DNA of 64,000 nucleotides from Pseudomonas sp. HS6 (GCF_023375815.1 NZ_CP067412.1:5332001-5396000); one strand, 5' to 3'. Shown: positions 52,988-63,495, counted from the first letter of the stretch. Program-made: numbers and translations. Notes: generated from the letters alone by a model not told the origin.

Positions 52988-53383
52988 ATGAATCCAATGT
53001 TAGCCCTTCGGCAATATCAGAAAGTCGGCGCACACGCCCAGACGTCCGAAGCGAGCCCGCACCGCTTGGTGCAAATGTTGATGGAAGGTGGCCTGGAGCG
53101 AATTGCGCAAGCCAAGGGCGCCATCGAGCGCAAGGATATTGCTGCCAAATGCACGGCCATCAGCAAGGCTGTGGGCATCATTGGGGGGCTGTGTGAAGGC
53201 CTGGATCTGGAAAACAGCGCGGATTCGGTAGGTGAGCTCAATCAGCTCTACATCTATATGATGAAGCGACTCGCCGAAGCCAACGCCAAGAGTGATCCAC
53301 GGATACTCGACGAGGTGGCCGACCTGCTGCGCACCGTAAAGGAAGGCTGGGACGGCATTGCTCCGCCAGGCCCCCAGTTTTAA
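52988..53383 (+). CDS. fliS: Flagellar export chaperone FliS
   Basis: This 131-residue helical chaperone binds the flagellin C-terminus and prevents premature polymerisation. It begins MNPMLALRQYQKVGAHAQTSEASPHRLVQMLMEGGLERIAQAKG, with the family QY....V..A....L..MLYDG-like pattern (here MLMEGG). LYIYMMKRLAEANAKSD and LLRTVKEGWDGI close the four-helix bundle. It is followed by a small FliT-like gene after 10 bp. Confidence 0.95.
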   Translation: MNPMLALRQYQKVGAHAQTSEASPHRLVQMLMEGGLERIAQAKGAIERKDIAAKCTAISKAVGIIGGLCEGLDLENSADSVGELNQLYIYMMKRLAEANAKSDPRILDEVADLLRTVKEGWDGIAPPGPQF

Positions 53384-53393
53384 GGAGAGCACC

Positions 53394-53690
53394 ATGAGTC
53401 TTGTATTGCAGCGAATTGCCGATACCCGTGACGCGTTGGTCGGCGCCTTGGCCGAGCGCAACTGGGAAGCCATTGGCGAGCTGGACCTGGCTTGCCGTTC
53501 CTGCATGGAAGACGTCATGGTCGAGGCTTCGCTGGATGAGGAGGCGTTGCGCAATAACCTTGAGGAGTTGCTCCACGTCTACAAGGAGCTTCTTGAGGTC
53601 GCCATGGGTGAGCGTCAGGCGATAGTCGACGAGATGTCGCAGATCACCCAAGCGCAGAACGCGGCAAAGGTTTACCATCTGTTTGGTTAA
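53394..53690 (+). CDS. FliT-like flagellar chaperone/assembly protein
   Basis: This 98-residue all-helical protein begins MSLVLQRIADTRDALVGALAERNWEAIGELDLACR after the ribosome site GGAGA. The CRSCMEDVMVEA segment and EELLHVYKELLEVAMGERQAIVDEMSQ fit the small chaperone placed after fliS in pseudomonads (FliT/FleP-like). FliT-type proteins bind FliD. Sequence similarity to enteric FliT is weak, so the assignment rests largely on size, helices and position. Confidence 0.72.
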   Translation: MSLVLQRIADTRDALVGALAERNWEAIGELDLACRSCMEDVMVEASLDEEALRNNLEELLHVYKELLEVAMGERQAIVDEMSQITQAQNAAKVYHLFG

Positions 53691-53727
53691 TTAACCCTCA
53701 GTTAATCCAGACATGTGCGCCATAAAT

Positions 53728-53756
53728 TTGACTGTGCACGGTTTTTTGACTTAACT
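53728..53756 (+). promoter_or_regulatory. Candidate sigma-70 promoter of fleQ
   Basis: TTGACT-N17-TTAACT at 53728-53756 lies 107 bp upstream of fleQ in a 172-bp gap. fleQ heads the hierarchy and is expected to use a housekeeping promoter. The -10 matches only 3 of 6. Confidence 0.35.
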
Positions 53757-53862
53757 AGTGGCTGTTTTCAGATTTCAGGCGTCTACAGGCACAAGGTGTC
53801 CTGCAAGCGTCTCGCTTGCCCCTCGTATCGGGCATTGAGTTGACTAGGGAAGTTGCTATTGC

Positions 53863-55338
53863 ATGTGGCGTGAAACCAAAATTCTGCTGATCGATGACGA
53901 TAGCGTCCGCCGCCGCGACCTGGCGGTGATCTTAAATTTTCTTGGCGAAGAAAATTTACCCTGCGGAAGCCATGACTGGCAGCAGGCAGTCGGCTCTTTG
54001 TCGTCTAGTCGTGAGGTCATTTGCGTACTGATCGGGACGGTCAATGCTCCTGGTGCGCTTTTGGGCCTGTTAAAGACACTCTCGACCTGGGATGAGTTCC
54101 TTCCGGTTTTGCTGATGGGCGATAATTCTTCGGTGGACTTGCCCGAAGACCAGCGCCGCCGGGTACTTTCGACCCTCGAAATGCCGCCGAGCTACAGCAA
54201 ATTGCTGGACTCCCTGCACCGCGCCCAGGTCTATCGCGAGATGTACGACCAGGCCCGCGAGCGCGGCCGTCATCGCGAGCCCAACCTGTTCCGCAGCCTC
54301 GTCGGCACCAGCCGGGCGATCCAGCATGTGCGCCAGATGATGCAGCAGGTGGCCGACACCGACGCCAGCGTGCTGATCCTCGGCGAGTCCGGCACCGGCA
54401 AGGAAGTGGTTGCGCGCAACCTGCATTACCATTCCAAGCGTCGTGACGCGCCGTTCGTGCCCGTCAACTGCGGGGCGATCCCGGCCGAGTTGCTGGAAAG
54501 CGAGCTGTTCGGCCACGAGAAGGGCGCCTTCACAGGCGCAATCACCAGCCGTGCCGGCCGCTTCGAGCTGGCCAATGGCGGTACGTTGTTCCTTGATGAA
54601 ATCGGCGACATGCCGCTGCCGATGCAGGTCAAGCTGCTGCGTGTGCTGCAGGAACGCACCTTTGAGCGCGTGGGCAGCAACAAGACCCAGAGCGTCGATG
54701 TGCGCATCATCGCCGCGACCCACAAGAATCTCGAGAGCATGATCGAGATCGGCACCTTCCGCGAAGACCTCTACTATCGCCTGAACGTGTTCCCGATCGA
54801 GATGGCGCCGCTGCGTGAGCGCGTCGAAGACATTCCGCTGTTGATGAACGAACTGATTTCGCGGATGGAGCACGAGAAGCGTGGCTCGATCCGTTTCAAC
54901 TCCGCCGCCATCATGTCCCTCTGCCGTCACGGCTGGCCGGGCAACGTCCGTGAGCTGGCCAACCTGGTGGAGCGCATGGCGATCATGCATCCGTACGGGG
55001 TGATTGGCGTGGTCGAGTTGCCGAAGAAATTCCGCTACGTCGACGACGAAGACGAACAAATGGTCGACAGCCTGCGCAGCGATCTGGAAGAGCGCGTGGC
55101 AATCAACGGCCACACGCCGGACTTCACCGCCAACGCCATGCTGCCGCCGGAAGGCCTTGACCTGAAGGACTACCTCGGTGGTCTGGAGCAAGGTCTGATC
55201 CAGCAGGCGCTGGATGATGCCAACGGCATCGTGGCGCGTGCCGCCGAACGTTTGCGCATCCGTCGCACCACGCTGGTGGAGAAGATGCGCAAGTACGGCA
55301 TGAGCCGACGTGAAGGTGATGAACAGGCGGATGATTGA
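53863..55338 (+). CDS. fleQ: Flagellar master regulator FleQ
   Basis: This 491-residue sigma-54 enhancer-binding protein starts [29 protein letters not shown]. Its receiver-like FleQ domain (1-120) is degenerate. The AAA+ domain has Walker A GESGTGKE, the sigma-54 contact loop GAFTGA ([12 protein letters not shown]), Walker [12 protein letters not shown] and an R-finger region. The C-terminal Fis-type helix-turn-helix is at [26 protein letters not shown]. In Pseudomonas, FleQ turns on flagellar genes, binds c-di-GMP and represses exopolysaccharide genes. It is monocistronic. Confidence 0.97.
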   Translation: MWRETKILLIDDDSVRRRDLAVILNFLGEENLPCGSHDWQQAVGSLSSSREVICVLIGTVNAPGALLGLLKTLSTWDEFLPVLLMGDNSSVDLPEDQRRRVLSTLEMPPSYSKLLDSLHRAQVYREMYDQARERGRHREPNLFRSLVGTSRAIQHVRQMMQQVADTDASVLILGESGTGKEVVARNLHYHSKRRDAPFVPVNCGAIPAELLESELFGHEKGAFTGAITSRAGRFELANGGTLFLDEIGDMPLPMQVKLLRVLQERTFERVGSNKTQSVDVRIIAATHKNLESMIEIGTFREDLYYRLNVFPIEMAPLRERVEDIPLLMNELISRMEHEKRGSIRFNSAAIMSLCRHGWPGNVRELANLVERMAIMHPYGVIGVVELPKKFRYVDDEDEQMVDSLRSDLEERVAINGHTPDFTANAMLPPEGLDLKDYLGGLEQGLIQQALDDANGIVARAAERLRIRRTTLVEKMRKYGMSRREGDEQADD

Positions 55339-55350
55339 CGCCTGTTTTTC
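55322..55350 (+). terminator. Terminator overlapping the fleQ stop
   Basis: AACAGGCG at 55322-55329 pairs with CGCCTGTT, followed by T residues. The hairpin includes the fleQ stop codon region and is rather weak. Confidence 0.6.
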
Positions 55351-55379
55351 AACTGCTTCATTTATAAGTAGTTTTTTTT

Positions 55380-55395
55380 AGGCACGGGTATTGCT
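55380..55395 (+). promoter_or_regulatory. Sigma-54 promoter of fleSR
   Basis: AGGCACGGGTATTGCT matches TGGCACG-N4-TTGCW except for the first base, with GG and GC twelve apart as required. It lies about 55 bp before fleS. FleQ dependence is expected. Confidence 0.8.
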
Positions 55396-55448
55396 ACGTC
55401 CCTCGCAACGTTCCGTTTAACTGACGGTCAGCCAAGCGAGAGAGCACA

Positions 55449-56660
55449 ATGCCCCAAGCCTCCCAGATGTCTTCTGTTCCCGAGTCCTCGGGGCAACTGC
55501 CGTCCGTAGAGCAGGCCAGTCGGCAGGGGCTTGAGCAGGCGTTCGCTCTGTTCAACCAGATGTCGAGTCAACTCACCGACTCCTACAGCATGCTTGAAGC
55601 GCGGGTTACCGAGCTCAAGGGCGAGTTGGCCGTGGTCAGCGCCCAGCGCATGCAGGAGCTGGCGGAAAAAGAACGTCTGGCCAACCGTCTGCAAAATCTC
55701 CTCGATCTGTTGCCCGGTGGCGTCATTGTCATCGACGGTCATGGCATCGTGTGCGAGGCCAATCCGGCCGCCATCGATCTGCTCGGTTTACCGCTGGAAG
55801 GCGAGTTGTGGCGCCATGTCATCGCCCGCTGCTTCGCGCCCCGTGAAGACGATGGTCATGAAATCTCCCTGAGAAACGGTCGACGCCTGTCGATTGCCAC
55901 CCGATCGTTGGACGCCGAGCCGGGGCAGCTGGTGTTGCTCAACGACCTGACTGAAACCCGTCACTTGCAGGATCAGCTCGCACGCCACGAACGACTGTCG
56001 TCGTTGGGGCGCATGGTCGCCTCGCTGGCTCATCAGATTCGCACGCCGCTTTCCGCCGCGCTGCTGTATGCCAGTCATTTGACTGAGCAGGCGCTGCCGG
56101 TCGCCACTCAACAACGTTTTGCCGGGCGTCTCAAAGAGCGTCTGCATGAGCTGGAGCACCAGGTGCGCGACATGCTGGTGTTCGCTCGCGGTGAATTGCC
56201 GCTGACCGACCGCATCACGCCCAATGCCCTGATGCAGTCGTTGCAGGCCGCCGCGCTGACCCATGTGCAGGATCTGCCAATTCGCTGGCAGTGCGACAGC
56301 CATGCGGGTGAGTTGCTGTGCAATCGCGACACGCTGGTCGGCGCAGTCCTCAATCTCATTGAAAACGCGATTCAGGCCAGTGGCGGCGACGTGCGCCTGA
56401 AAGTGCATTGCTACACCCGCGACAACACTCTGCGCCTGTGCGTCAGTGACAACGGCGGCGGTATCGAGCCGGCGGTGCTGGCGCGGCTGGGCGAGCCGTT
56501 TTTCACCACCAAGGTCACCGGTACTGGCCTGGGCCTGACCGTGGTCAAGGCCGTGGCGCGTGCTCATCAGGGACAATTGCAGCTGCGTTCGCGGGTCGGG
56601 CGCGGCACGTGCGCGCAGGTGATCCTGCCGATGTTTTCCGCTGTACAGGGAGCTGAGTGA
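55449..56660 (+). CDS. fleS: Two-component sensor histidine kinase FleS
   Basis: This 403-residue soluble kinase has an N-terminal coiled-coil region, then a PAS domain (LLDLLPGGVIVIDGHGIVCEANPAAIDLLGL). A dimerisation/phosphoacceptor box has LSSLGRMVASLAHQIRTPLSAALLYASHL (His in AHQIRTPL). The ATPase domain has NLIENAIQASGGD (N-box), SDNGGGI (G1) and GTGLGLTVVKAVARAHQG (G2). There is no membrane segment, as in FleS. It phosphorylates FleR, whose gene begins with a GTG overlapping this stop by four bases. Confidence 0.95.
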   Translation: MPQASQMSSVPESSGQLPSVEQASRQGLEQAFALFNQMSSQLTDSYSMLEARVTELKGELAVVSAQRMQELAEKERLANRLQNLLDLLPGGVIVIDGHGIVCEANPAAIDLLGLPLEGELWRHVIARCFAPREDDGHEISLRNGRRLSIATRSLDAEPGQLVLLNDLTETRHLQDQLARHERLSSLGRMVASLAHQIRTPLSAALLYASHLTEQALPVATQQRFAGRLKERLHELEHQVRDMLVFARGELPLTDRITPNALMQSLQAAALTHVQDLPIRWQCDSHAGELLCNRDTLVGAVLNLIENAIQASGGDVRLKVHCYTRDNTLRLCVSDNGGGIEPAVLARLGEPFFTTKVTGTGLGLTVVKAVARAHQGQLQLRSRVGRGTCAQVILPMFSAVQGAE

Positions 56661-58057
56661 AGGTCATGGGCATCAAGGTTCTGCTGGTCGAGGATGACCG
56701 TTCATTGCGCGAGGCGCTGGCCGATACGTTGCTGCTGGCCGGCCACGATTATCACGCAGTGGGTTCGGCCGAGGAGGCGCTGAAGGCTGTGGAGTGCGAG
56801 GCGTTCAGTCTGGTGGTCAGCGACGTCAACATGCCCGGTATGGACGGTCATCAGTTGCTCGGCCTGCTGCGCGCGCGCCAGCCGCAATTGCCGGTGCTGC
56901 TGATGACGGCTCACGGCGCTGTCGAGCGCGCCGTCGATGCCATGCGCCAGGGAGCGGCGGATTATCTGGTCAAGCCGTTCGAGCCCAAGGCGCTGCTGGA
57001 CCTGGTTGCGCGCCATGCCTTGGGTAATCTCGGTGCAGCCGACACGGAAGGGCCGATCGCGGTCGAGCCGGCCAGTGCACAGTTGCTGGATCTGGCAGCG
57101 CGGGTGGCGCGCAGTGATTCCACCGTGCTGATTTCCGGCGAGTCCGGCACCGGCAAGGAAGTGTTGGCGCGCTACATCCATCAGCAGTCCCATCGTGCCC
57201 GTCAGCCGTTCATTGCGATTAACTGCGCGGCGATCCCGGACAACATGCTCGAAGCGACATTGTTCGGTCACGAGAAGGGTTCGTTTACCGGCGCCATCGC
57301 GGCGCAGGCCGGCAAGTTCGAGCAGGCCGACGGCGGCACCATTCTGCTCGACGAGATTTCCGAAATGCCCCTGGGCCTGCAAGCCAAGTTGCTGCGGGTC
57401 CTGCAGGAGCGCGAGGTGGAACGGGTCGGCGCACGCAAGCCGATCACCCTCGATATCCGCGTGGTCGCGACCACCAACCGGGATCTGGCGGGCGAAGTGG
57501 CGGCGGGGCGGTTCCGTGAAGACCTTTTCTATCGCCTGTCGGTATTTCCGCTGGCCTGGCGTCCGCTGCGTGAGCGAACCGCCGACATCCTGCCGCTGGC
57601 CGAGCGTCTTTTGGCCAAACACGTCAATAAAATGAAGCATGCGATGGCGAAGTTCTCGCCCGAGGCGCAGGCGTGCCTGATCGGTTATCCATGGCCGGGC
57701 AATGTGCGCGAGCTGGATAACGCGGTTCAGCGGGCGTTGATTCTGCAGCAGGGCGGCTTGATCCAGCCGCAGGATTTCTGCCTTTCGGGCCCTGCGCTGT
57801 TTGCTCCACTGCCGGTGGCAGCGCCGACTGCGCCAGTCATTCGTGAAGTCGATATCGAGGCGGATTCGGCCGGGGCGCTGGGCGATGACCTGCGTCGTCG
57901 CGAGTTCCAGATGATCATCGACACCCTGCGCACCGAGCGCGGGCGACGCAAGGAAGCCGCCGAAAAACTCGGTATCAGTCCGCGTACGTTGCGCTACAAA
58001 CTGGCGCAAATGCGCGATGCCGGGATGGACGTCGAAGGGTATCTGTTCGCCACTTGA
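56657..58057 (+). CDS. fleR: Sigma-54 dependent response regulator FleR
   Basis: This 466-residue regulator starts at GTG 56657 (GGGAG four bases upstream); ATG 56666 is an alternative. The receiver domain is KVLLVEDDRSLREALADTLL with phosphoacceptor Asp in VVSDVNMPGMDGH. The AAA+ part has GESGTGKE, the contact loop GSFTGA (EKGSFTGAIAA, Ser replacing Ala), ILLDEISEMPL. A Fis-like end (RRKEAAEKLGISPRTLRYKLAQMRDAG) binds DNA. It activates class III operons such as fliE-fliJ from sigma-54 promoters. Confidence 0.95.
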   Translation: MKVMGIKVLLVEDDRSLREALADTLLLAGHDYHAVGSAEEALKAVECEAFSLVVSDVNMPGMDGHQLLGLLRARQPQLPVLLMTAHGAVERAVDAMRQGAADYLVKPFEPKALLDLVARHALGNLGAADTEGPIAVEPASAQLLDLAARVARSDSTVLISGESGTGKEVLARYIHQQSHRARQPFIAINCAAIPDNMLEATLFGHEKGSFTGAIAAQAGKFEQADGGTILLDEISEMPLGLQAKLLRVLQEREVERVGARKPITLDIRVVATTNRDLAGEVAAGRFREDLFYRLSVFPLAWRPLRERTADILPLAERLLAKHVNKMKHAMAKFSPEAQACLIGYPWPGNVRELDNAVQRALILQQGGLIQPQDFCLSGPALFAPLPVAAPTAPVIREVDIEADSAGALGDDLRRREFQMIIDTLRTERGRRKEAAEKLGISPRTLRYKLAQMRDAGMDVEGYLFAT

Positions 58058-58108
58058 CGGATGGCGCAAACGTTTGAAAACGCATTTCTCGAAGCGGTGC
58101 CCGTGAGC

Positions 58109-58124
58109 TGGCACCGTTGTTGCT
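58109..58124 (+). promoter_or_regulatory. Sigma-54 promoter of the fliE operon
   Basis: TGGCACCGTTGTTGCT is a near-perfect match to TGGCACG-N4-TTGCW (only one defined base differs) with correct GG-GC spacing. It lies about 62 bp before fliE. Confidence 0.85.
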
Positions 58125-58185
58125 AACACCTGAGTACCCGCCGAGTGAGTGTCAAAAAATTGCGGGCCGCCCAAGAGAGTAGACC

Positions 58186-58515
58186 ATGAGCCAAGGTATT
58201 GAAATTAATCGGTTGATGACGGACATGAAGGCCATGCAAATGGACGCCATGTCGAAGCCGAAATCGACTGCCGCCGTCCCTGAAGTGGCGGGCAGCAGCT
58301 TTTCCGACATGCTCGGTCAGGCCATCAACAAAGTGAACGATACCCAACAGGCTTCGAGCCAATTGGCCAACGCGTTCGAAATCGGCAAGAGCGGCGTCGA
58401 TTTGACGGACGTGATGATTTCCTCGCAGAAGGCCAGCGTGTCGTTCCAGGCTCTGACCCAGGTGCGCAACAAACTGGTTCAGGCTTATCAAGACATCATG
58501 CAGATGCCGGTTTAA
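58186..58515 (+). CDS. fliE: Flagellar hook-basal body protein FliE
   Basis: This 109-residue exported protein joins the MS ring to the rod. It ends with the family signature: [72 protein letters not shown] (quoted as segments). It opens a seven-gene operon that continues past the window. fliF follows after 15 bp. Confidence 0.96.
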   Translation: MSQGIEINRLMTDMKAMQMDAMSKPKSTAAVPEVAGSSFSDMLGQAINKVNDTQQASSQLANAFEIGKSGVDLTDVMISSQKASVSFQALTQVRNKLVQAYQDIMQMPV

Positions 58516-58530
58516 GGACGAGATTGAGTC

Positions 58531-60318
58531 ATGGCAGAAGCAGTCGCCGATAACGTTCCGGCCAAGGCCACCCCGATAGACGGCAAACCGCCGCTGTTCG
58601 GCCTGTCCTTCCTGGAAAACCTCTCCGAGATGACCATGCTGCGTCAGGTGGGCCTGTTGGTCGGCCTGGCTGCGAGCGTGGCGATTGGCTTTGCCGTGGT
58701 GCTGTGGTCGCAGCAACCGGACTACCGGCCTCTGTACGGCAGCCTTGCCGGTATGGACGCCAAGCAGGTCATGGACACTCTGGCCTCCGCCGATATTCCC
58801 TACACCGTTGAACCGAATTCCGGTGCCTTGCTGGTCAAGGCCGATGACCTGTCCCGTGCGCGACTGAAACTCGCGGCCGCTGGTGTCACTCCCAGCGACG
58901 GCAATATCGGTTTCGAGATTCTCGACAAGGAACAGGGTCTGGGCACCAGCCAGTTCATGGAAGCGACTCGCTATCGTCGCGGCCTCGAAGGCGAACTGGC
59001 CCGCACCATCTCCGCCCTGAACAACGTCAAGGGTGCTCGCGTTCACCTGGCGATCCCGAAGAGTTCGGTGTTCGTGCGTGACGAGCGCAAGCCAAGTGCT
59101 TCCGTACTGGTCGAGTTGTACTCCGGCCGTTCGCTGGAGCCGGGTCAGGTGGTTGCCATCATCAACCTGGTGGCCACTTCCGTTCCCGAGCTGAGCAAGT
59201 CGCAGATCACCGTCGTCGACCAGAAGGGCAACCTGCTGTCGGATCAGGCGGAAAACTCTGAAATGACCATGGCCGGCAAGCAGTTCGATTACAGCCGCCG
59301 CATGGAAAGCATGCTCACCCAGCGTGTGCACAATATTCTGCAACCGGTTCTGGGCAATGATCGCTACAAGGCTGAAGTGTCGGCCGACGTGGACTTCAGT
59401 GCCGTTGAATCGACCGCCGAGCAGTTCAACCCGGATCAACCGGCGCTACGCAGCGAACAGTCGGTCAATGAACAGCGTACCGCCAGCAATGGCCCGCAAG
59501 GCGTACCGGGTGCCCTGAGCAACCAGCCGCCGTCGCCAGCCTCGGCGCCACAAACCACCGGTGGCGCAGCCGCCCCGGCGAGTATGGTGCAACCGGGCCA
59601 GCCGCTGGTTGACGCCAACGGTCAGCAGATCATGGACCCGGCCACCGGCCAGCCAATGCTCGCGCCGTACCCGGCAGACAAGCGTCAACAATCCACCAAG
59701 AACTTCGAACTCGACCGTTCCATCAGCCACACCAAACAGCAGCAGGGTCGCCTGAATCGCCTGTCGGTGTCGGTAGTGGTAGACGATCAGGTCAAGATCA
59801 ACCCGGCCAACGGCGAAACCACCCGCGCGCCGTGGAGCGCCGACGAATTGGCGCGCTTCACTCGTCTGGTGCAGGACGCGGTCGGTTTCGACGCCAGCCG
59901 TGGCGACAGTGTCAGCGTGATCAACATGCCGTTCTCCGCCGAGCGCGGCGAAGTGATTGCCGATATTCCGTTCTACTCCCAGCCATGGTTCTGGGACATC
60001 GTCAAACAAGTGCTGGGTGTGTTGTTCATCCTGGTGCTGGTGTTCGGCGTGCTGCGTCCGGTGCTCAACAACATCACCGGTGGCGGCAAAGGCAAGGAAC
60101 TGGCCGGTCTGGGCGGTGACGTGGAGCTGGGTGGCATGGGCGGTCTGGACGGTGAACTGTCCAACGATCGCGTCAGCCTCGGCGGCCCGACCAGCATCCT
60201 GCTGCCGAGCCCGAGCGAAGGCTATGACGCTCAGTTGAACGCAATCAAGAGTCTGGTGGCAGAAGACCCGGGTCGTGTGGCCCAGGTCGTGAAAGAGTGG
60301 ATTAACGCAGATGAGTGA
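58531..60318 (+). CDS. fliF: Flagellar MS-ring protein FliF
   Basis: This 595-residue inner-membrane ring protein has an early helix (LLVGLAASVAIGFAVVLW), then ring-building domains with LYGSLAGMDAKQVMDTL, YTVEPNSGALLVKADDL and EGELARTISALNNVKGARVHLAIPK. A Pro/Ala/Gly-rich disordered loop (about residues 320-370) follows. A second helix near 497-512 (VLGVLFILVLVFGVL) precedes the cytoplasmic FliG-binding tail ending VVKEWINADE. It overlaps fliG by 8 bp. Confidence 0.97.
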   Translation: MAEAVADNVPAKATPIDGKPPLFGLSFLENLSEMTMLRQVGLLVGLAASVAIGFAVVLWSQQPDYRPLYGSLAGMDAKQVMDTLASADIPYTVEPNSGALLVKADDLSRARLKLAAAGVTPSDGNIGFEILDKEQGLGTSQFMEATRYRRGLEGELARTISALNNVKGARVHLAIPKSSVFVRDERKPSASVLVELYSGRSLEPGQVVAIINLVATSVPELSKSQITVVDQKGNLLSDQAENSEMTMAGKQFDYSRRMESMLTQRVHNILQPVLGNDRYKAEVSADVDFSAVESTAEQFNPDQPALRSEQSVNEQRTASNGPQGVPGALSNQPPSPASAPQTTGGAAAPASMVQPGQPLVDANGQQIMDPATGQPMLAPYPADKRQQSTKNFELDRSISHTKQQQGRLNRLSVSVVVDDQVKINPANGETTRAPWSADELARFTRLVQDAVGFDASRGDSVSVINMPFSAERGEVIADIPFYSQPWFWDIVKQVLGVLFILVLVFGVLRPVLNNITGGGKGKELAGLGGDVELGGMGGLDGELSNDRVSLGGPTSILLPSPSEGYDAQLNAIKSLVAEDPGRVAQVVKEWINADE

Positions 60319-61330
60319 TAACCGAGCCGCCGTCGCCAAACTGTCCCGGGTCGATAAAGCCGCGATTCTGCTGCTGTCCCTGGGTTCGACCGATGCCGCA
60401 CAAGTGCTGCGCCACATGGGCCCCAAAGAGGTTCAGCGAGTCGGCGTGGCCATGGCCCAGATGGGCAACGTCCACCGTGAGCAGGTCGAGCAGGTCATGA
60501 GCGAGTTCGTCGACATCGTCGGCGACCAGACCAGCCTGGGCGTCGGCTCCGACGACTACGTGCGCAAAATGCTCACCCAGGCCCTGGGTGAAGACAAGGC
60601 CAACGGCCTGATCGACCGCATTCTGCTGGGTGGCAACACCAGCGGCCTCGACAGCCTGAAATGGATGGAACCGCGCGCCGTTGCCGACGTGATCCGCTAC
60701 GAGCACCCGCAGATCCAGGCCATCGTGGTCGCGTACCTCGATCCGGATCAGGCCGGTGAAGTGCTGGGCAACTTCGACCACAAGGTGCGCCTGGACATCA
60801 TCCTGCGCGTCTCGTCGTTGAACACTGTGCAGCCGGCCGCGCTGAAAGAATTGAACCAGATCCTCGAGAAGCAGTTCTCCGGCAACTCGAACGCCTCGCG
60901 CACCACCCTGGGTGGCATCAAGCGGGCGGCGGACATCATGAACTTCCTCGACAGCTCGATCGAAGGTCAGCTTATGGACTCGATCCGCGAAGTCGACGAA
61001 GACCTGTCCGGTCAGATCGAAGACCTCATGTTCGTGTTCAACAACCTGGCCGATGTCGACGACCGCGGTATCCAGGCGCTGTTGCGCGAAGTGTCCTCCG
61101 ATGTACTGGTGCTGGCCCTCAAGGGTTCGGACGAAGGCGTCAAGGAGAAGATTTTCAAGAACATGTCCAAACGTGCTGCCGAACTGCTGCGCGACGACCT
61201 CGAGGCCAAAGGCCCGGTGCGCGTCAGCGACGTGGAAACCGCGCAGAAGGAAATCCTCACCATCGCCCGCCGTATGGCCGAAGCCGGAGAAATCGTGCTC
61301 GGTGGCAAGGGCGGCGAGGAAATGATCTAA
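60311..61330 (+). CDS. fliG: Flagellar motor switch protein FliG
   Basis: This 339-residue rotor protein couples torque from the stator. It begins LSRVDKAAILLLSLGSTDAAQVLRHMGPKEVQRVG and has the EHPQIQAIVVAYLDPDQAGEVL armadillo motif. The C-terminal torque helix is VEDLMFVFNNLADVDDRGIQALLREV (here IEDLMFVFNNL), with GSDEGVKEKIFKNMSKRAAELLRDDLE. It ends GGKGGEEMI. Only 4 bp separate it from fliH. Confidence 0.97.
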   Translation: MSDNRAAVAKLSRVDKAAILLLSLGSTDAAQVLRHMGPKEVQRVGVAMAQMGNVHREQVEQVMSEFVDIVGDQTSLGVGSDDYVRKMLTQALGEDKANGLIDRILLGGNTSGLDSLKWMEPRAVADVIRYEHPQIQAIVVAYLDPDQAGEVLGNFDHKVRLDIILRVSSLNTVQPAALKELNQILEKQFSGNSNASRTTLGGIKRAADIMNFLDSSIEGQLMDSIREVDEDLSGQIEDLMFVFNNLADVDDRGIQALLREVSSDVLVLALKGSDEGVKEKIFKNMSKRAAELLRDDLEAKGPVRVSDVETAQKEILTIARRMAEAGEIVLGGKGGEEMI

Positions 61331-61334
61331 CACC

Positions 61335-62141
61335 ATGGGCAAGAACGACGACGATGTGACGGACCTGATCCGTGCCCGAGACGTCCGCGGTTTCGAAACC
61401 TGGGCAATCCCAAGCTTCGATCCGCCGGCACCGGAACCCGAGCCGGAACCGGAGCCCGAACCGCCGGAGATGGAAGAAGTGCCGCTGGACGAAGTCCAGC
61501 CACTGACCCTGGAAGAACTCGAAAGCATCCGTCAGGAGGCTTACAACGAGGGCTTCGCCATCGGCGAAAAAGAAGGTTTCCACAGCGCCACCCTCAAGGT
61601 GCGTCAGGAAGCCGACGTCGCCCTGACGGCCAAGGTCAACAGCCTTGAGCAGTTGATGGCAAACCTGTTCGAGCCCATCGCCGAGCAAGACACCCAGATC
61701 GAAAAGTCTCTGGTCGACCTCGTGCAGCACATCGCCAAACAGGTGATCCAGCGCGAACTGGCCATCGATTCGACACAGATCGAACACGTCATGCGCGACG
61801 CCCTCAAGCTGTTGCCGCTGGGCGTGGGCAATGTGCGGCTGTACGTCAATCCGCAGGATTTCGAACAGGTCAAAGCCCTGCGCGAACGTCATGAGGAAAC
61901 CTGGCGCATCGTCGAGGACGAATCGCTGCTGCCGGGCGGTTGCCGGGTCGAAACCGAACACAGCCGGATCGATGCGAGCATCGAAACCCGCGTCAGCCAG
62001 GTCATGGCCAAGCTTTTCGATCAGTTGCACGAACAAGCCCTGCACCCGGCCGAACCGGACCTGAGCCTGGACTTGCCGGAAGCGCCGAAGCCGGCACCAG
62101 TCACCGACGAGCCGCTCGCGGACGCCCCCGATGCGCCTTGA
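61335..62141 (+). CDS. fliH: Flagellar assembly protein FliH
   Basis: This 268-residue stator of the export ATPase has an acidic Glu/Pro-rich stretch (residues 32-55, [11 protein letters not shown]). It continues with a FliH domain: [49 protein letters not shown] and [16 protein letters not shown]. The [14 protein letters not shown] helix is typical. It inhibits and localises FliI. Its end overlaps the fliI start by 11 bp. Confidence 0.95.
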   Translation: MGKNDDDVTDLIRARDVRGFETWAIPSFDPPAPEPEPEPEPEPPEMEEVPLDEVQPLTLEELESIRQEAYNEGFAIGEKEGFHSATLKVRQEADVALTAKVNSLEQLMANLFEPIAEQDTQIEKSLVDLVQHIAKQVIQRELAIDSTQIEHVMRDALKLLPLGVGNVRLYVNPQDFEQVKALRERHEETWRIVEDESLLPGGCRVETEHSRIDASIETRVSQVMAKLFDQLHEQALHPAEPDLSLDLPEAPKPAPVTDEPLADAPDAP

Positions 62142-63489
62142 ACGCACCAGTTTCGCCAAGCGCCTGAGCACCTACGCTGAAGTCGCCGAAATTCCCGCTG
62201 CGCCGATCCTCGAAGGGCGCCTGCTGCGCATGGTTGGCCTGACCCTCGAAGCCGAAGGTCTGCGCGCCGCCATGGGCACCCGCTGCATGGTGATCAACGA
62301 CGACAGCTATCACCCGTCGCAGGTTGAAGCCGAAGTCATGGGTTTCTCCGGCAGCAAAGTTTTCCTGATGCCGGTCGGCAGTGTTGCCGGTATTGCGCCG
62401 GGCGCCCGTGTGGTGCCGCTGGCCGACACCGGTCGCTTGCCAATGGGCATGAGCATGCTCGGTCGCGTGCTCGACGGCGCCGGACGTGCGCTGGACGGCA
62501 AGGGCGGCATGAAGGCCGAAGACTGGGTGCCGATGGACGGCCCGACCATCAACCCGCTCAACCGTGATCCGATCAGCGAACCGCTGGACGTCGGCATCCG
62601 TTGCATCAACGGTTTGTTGACGGTCGGTCGCGGTCAGCGTCTGGGCCTGTTCGCCGGTACCGGTGTCGGTAAATCGGTGCTGCTGGGCATGATGACCCGC
62701 TTCACCGAGGCCGACATCATCGTCGTCGGCCTGATCGGTGAGCGGGGTCGTGAAGTTAAAGAGTTCATCGAACACATCCTCGGTGAAGAAGGCCTCAAGC
62801 GTTCGGTGGTAGTGGCGTCGCCAGCGGACGATGCGCCACTGATGCGTCTGCGCGCGGCGATGTACTGCACGCGGATCGCCGAATATTTCCGCGACAAGGG
62901 CAAGAACGTCCTGTTGCTGATGGATTCCCTGACCCGTTTCGCCCAGGCCCAGCGGGAAATCGCCCTGGCCATCGGCGAGCCGCCGGCGACCAAGGGTTAT
63001 CCGCCTTCGGTGTTCGCCAAGCTGCCGAAACTGGTGGAGCGCGCCGGTAACGCGGAGAAGGGCGGCGGTTCGATCACCGCGTTTTATACCGTGCTGTCCG
63101 AAGGCGATGACCAGCAGGACCCGATTGCAGACTCGGCGCGAGGCGTGCTCGACGGGCACATTGTGTTGTCCCGGCGTCTGGCCGAAGAAGGTCATTACCC
63201 GGCCATCGATATCGAAGCGTCGATCAGTCGGGTGATGCCGGCGGTGGTCTCGCCGGAACACATGACCCGTGCGCAGTACTTCAAGCAGTTGTGGTCGCGG
63301 TATCAGCAGAGTCGAGATCTGATCAGCGTCGGTGCCTATGTTGCCGGCGGCGACCGCGAGACGGACCTTGCCATCAATCTGCAGCCGCAACTGGTCAGAT
63401 ACCTGCGTCAGGGCCTGAACGACAGCATCAGCCTGGGTGAAAGCGAGGCGTACCTCGAAACGATTTTTGCCCCTGCGACCGGCGGGTAA
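62131..63489 (+). CDS. fliI: Flagellum-specific ATPase FliI
   Basis: This 452-residue rotary-type ATPase energises unfolding and export. It has Walker [18 protein letters not shown], Walker [38 protein letters not shown], the catalytic Glu in [12 protein letters not shown], the [21 protein letters not shown] motif and [19 protein letters not shown] at the end. It starts with [15 protein letters not shown]. The order FliH-FliI-FliJ is standard. Confidence 0.97.
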   Translation: MRLERTSFAKRLSTYAEVAEIPAAPILEGRLLRMVGLTLEAEGLRAAMGTRCMVINDDSYHPSQVEAEVMGFSGSKVFLMPVGSVAGIAPGARVVPLADTGRLPMGMSMLGRVLDGAGRALDGKGGMKAEDWVPMDGPTINPLNRDPISEPLDVGIRCINGLLTVGRGQRLGLFAGTGVGKSVLLGMMTRFTEADIIVVGLIGERGREVKEFIEHILGEEGLKRSVVVASPADDAPLMRLRAAMYCTRIAEYFRDKGKNVLLLMDSLTRFAQAQREIALAIGEPPATKGYPPSVFAKLPKLVERAGNAEKGGGSITAFYTVLSEGDDQQDPIADSARGVLDGHIVLSRRLAEEGHYPAIDIEASISRVMPAVVSPEHMTRAQYFKQLWSRYQQSRDLISVGAYVAGGDRETDLAINLQPQLVRYLRQGLNDSISLGESEAYLETIFAPATGG

Positions 63490-63495
63490 CCGGCC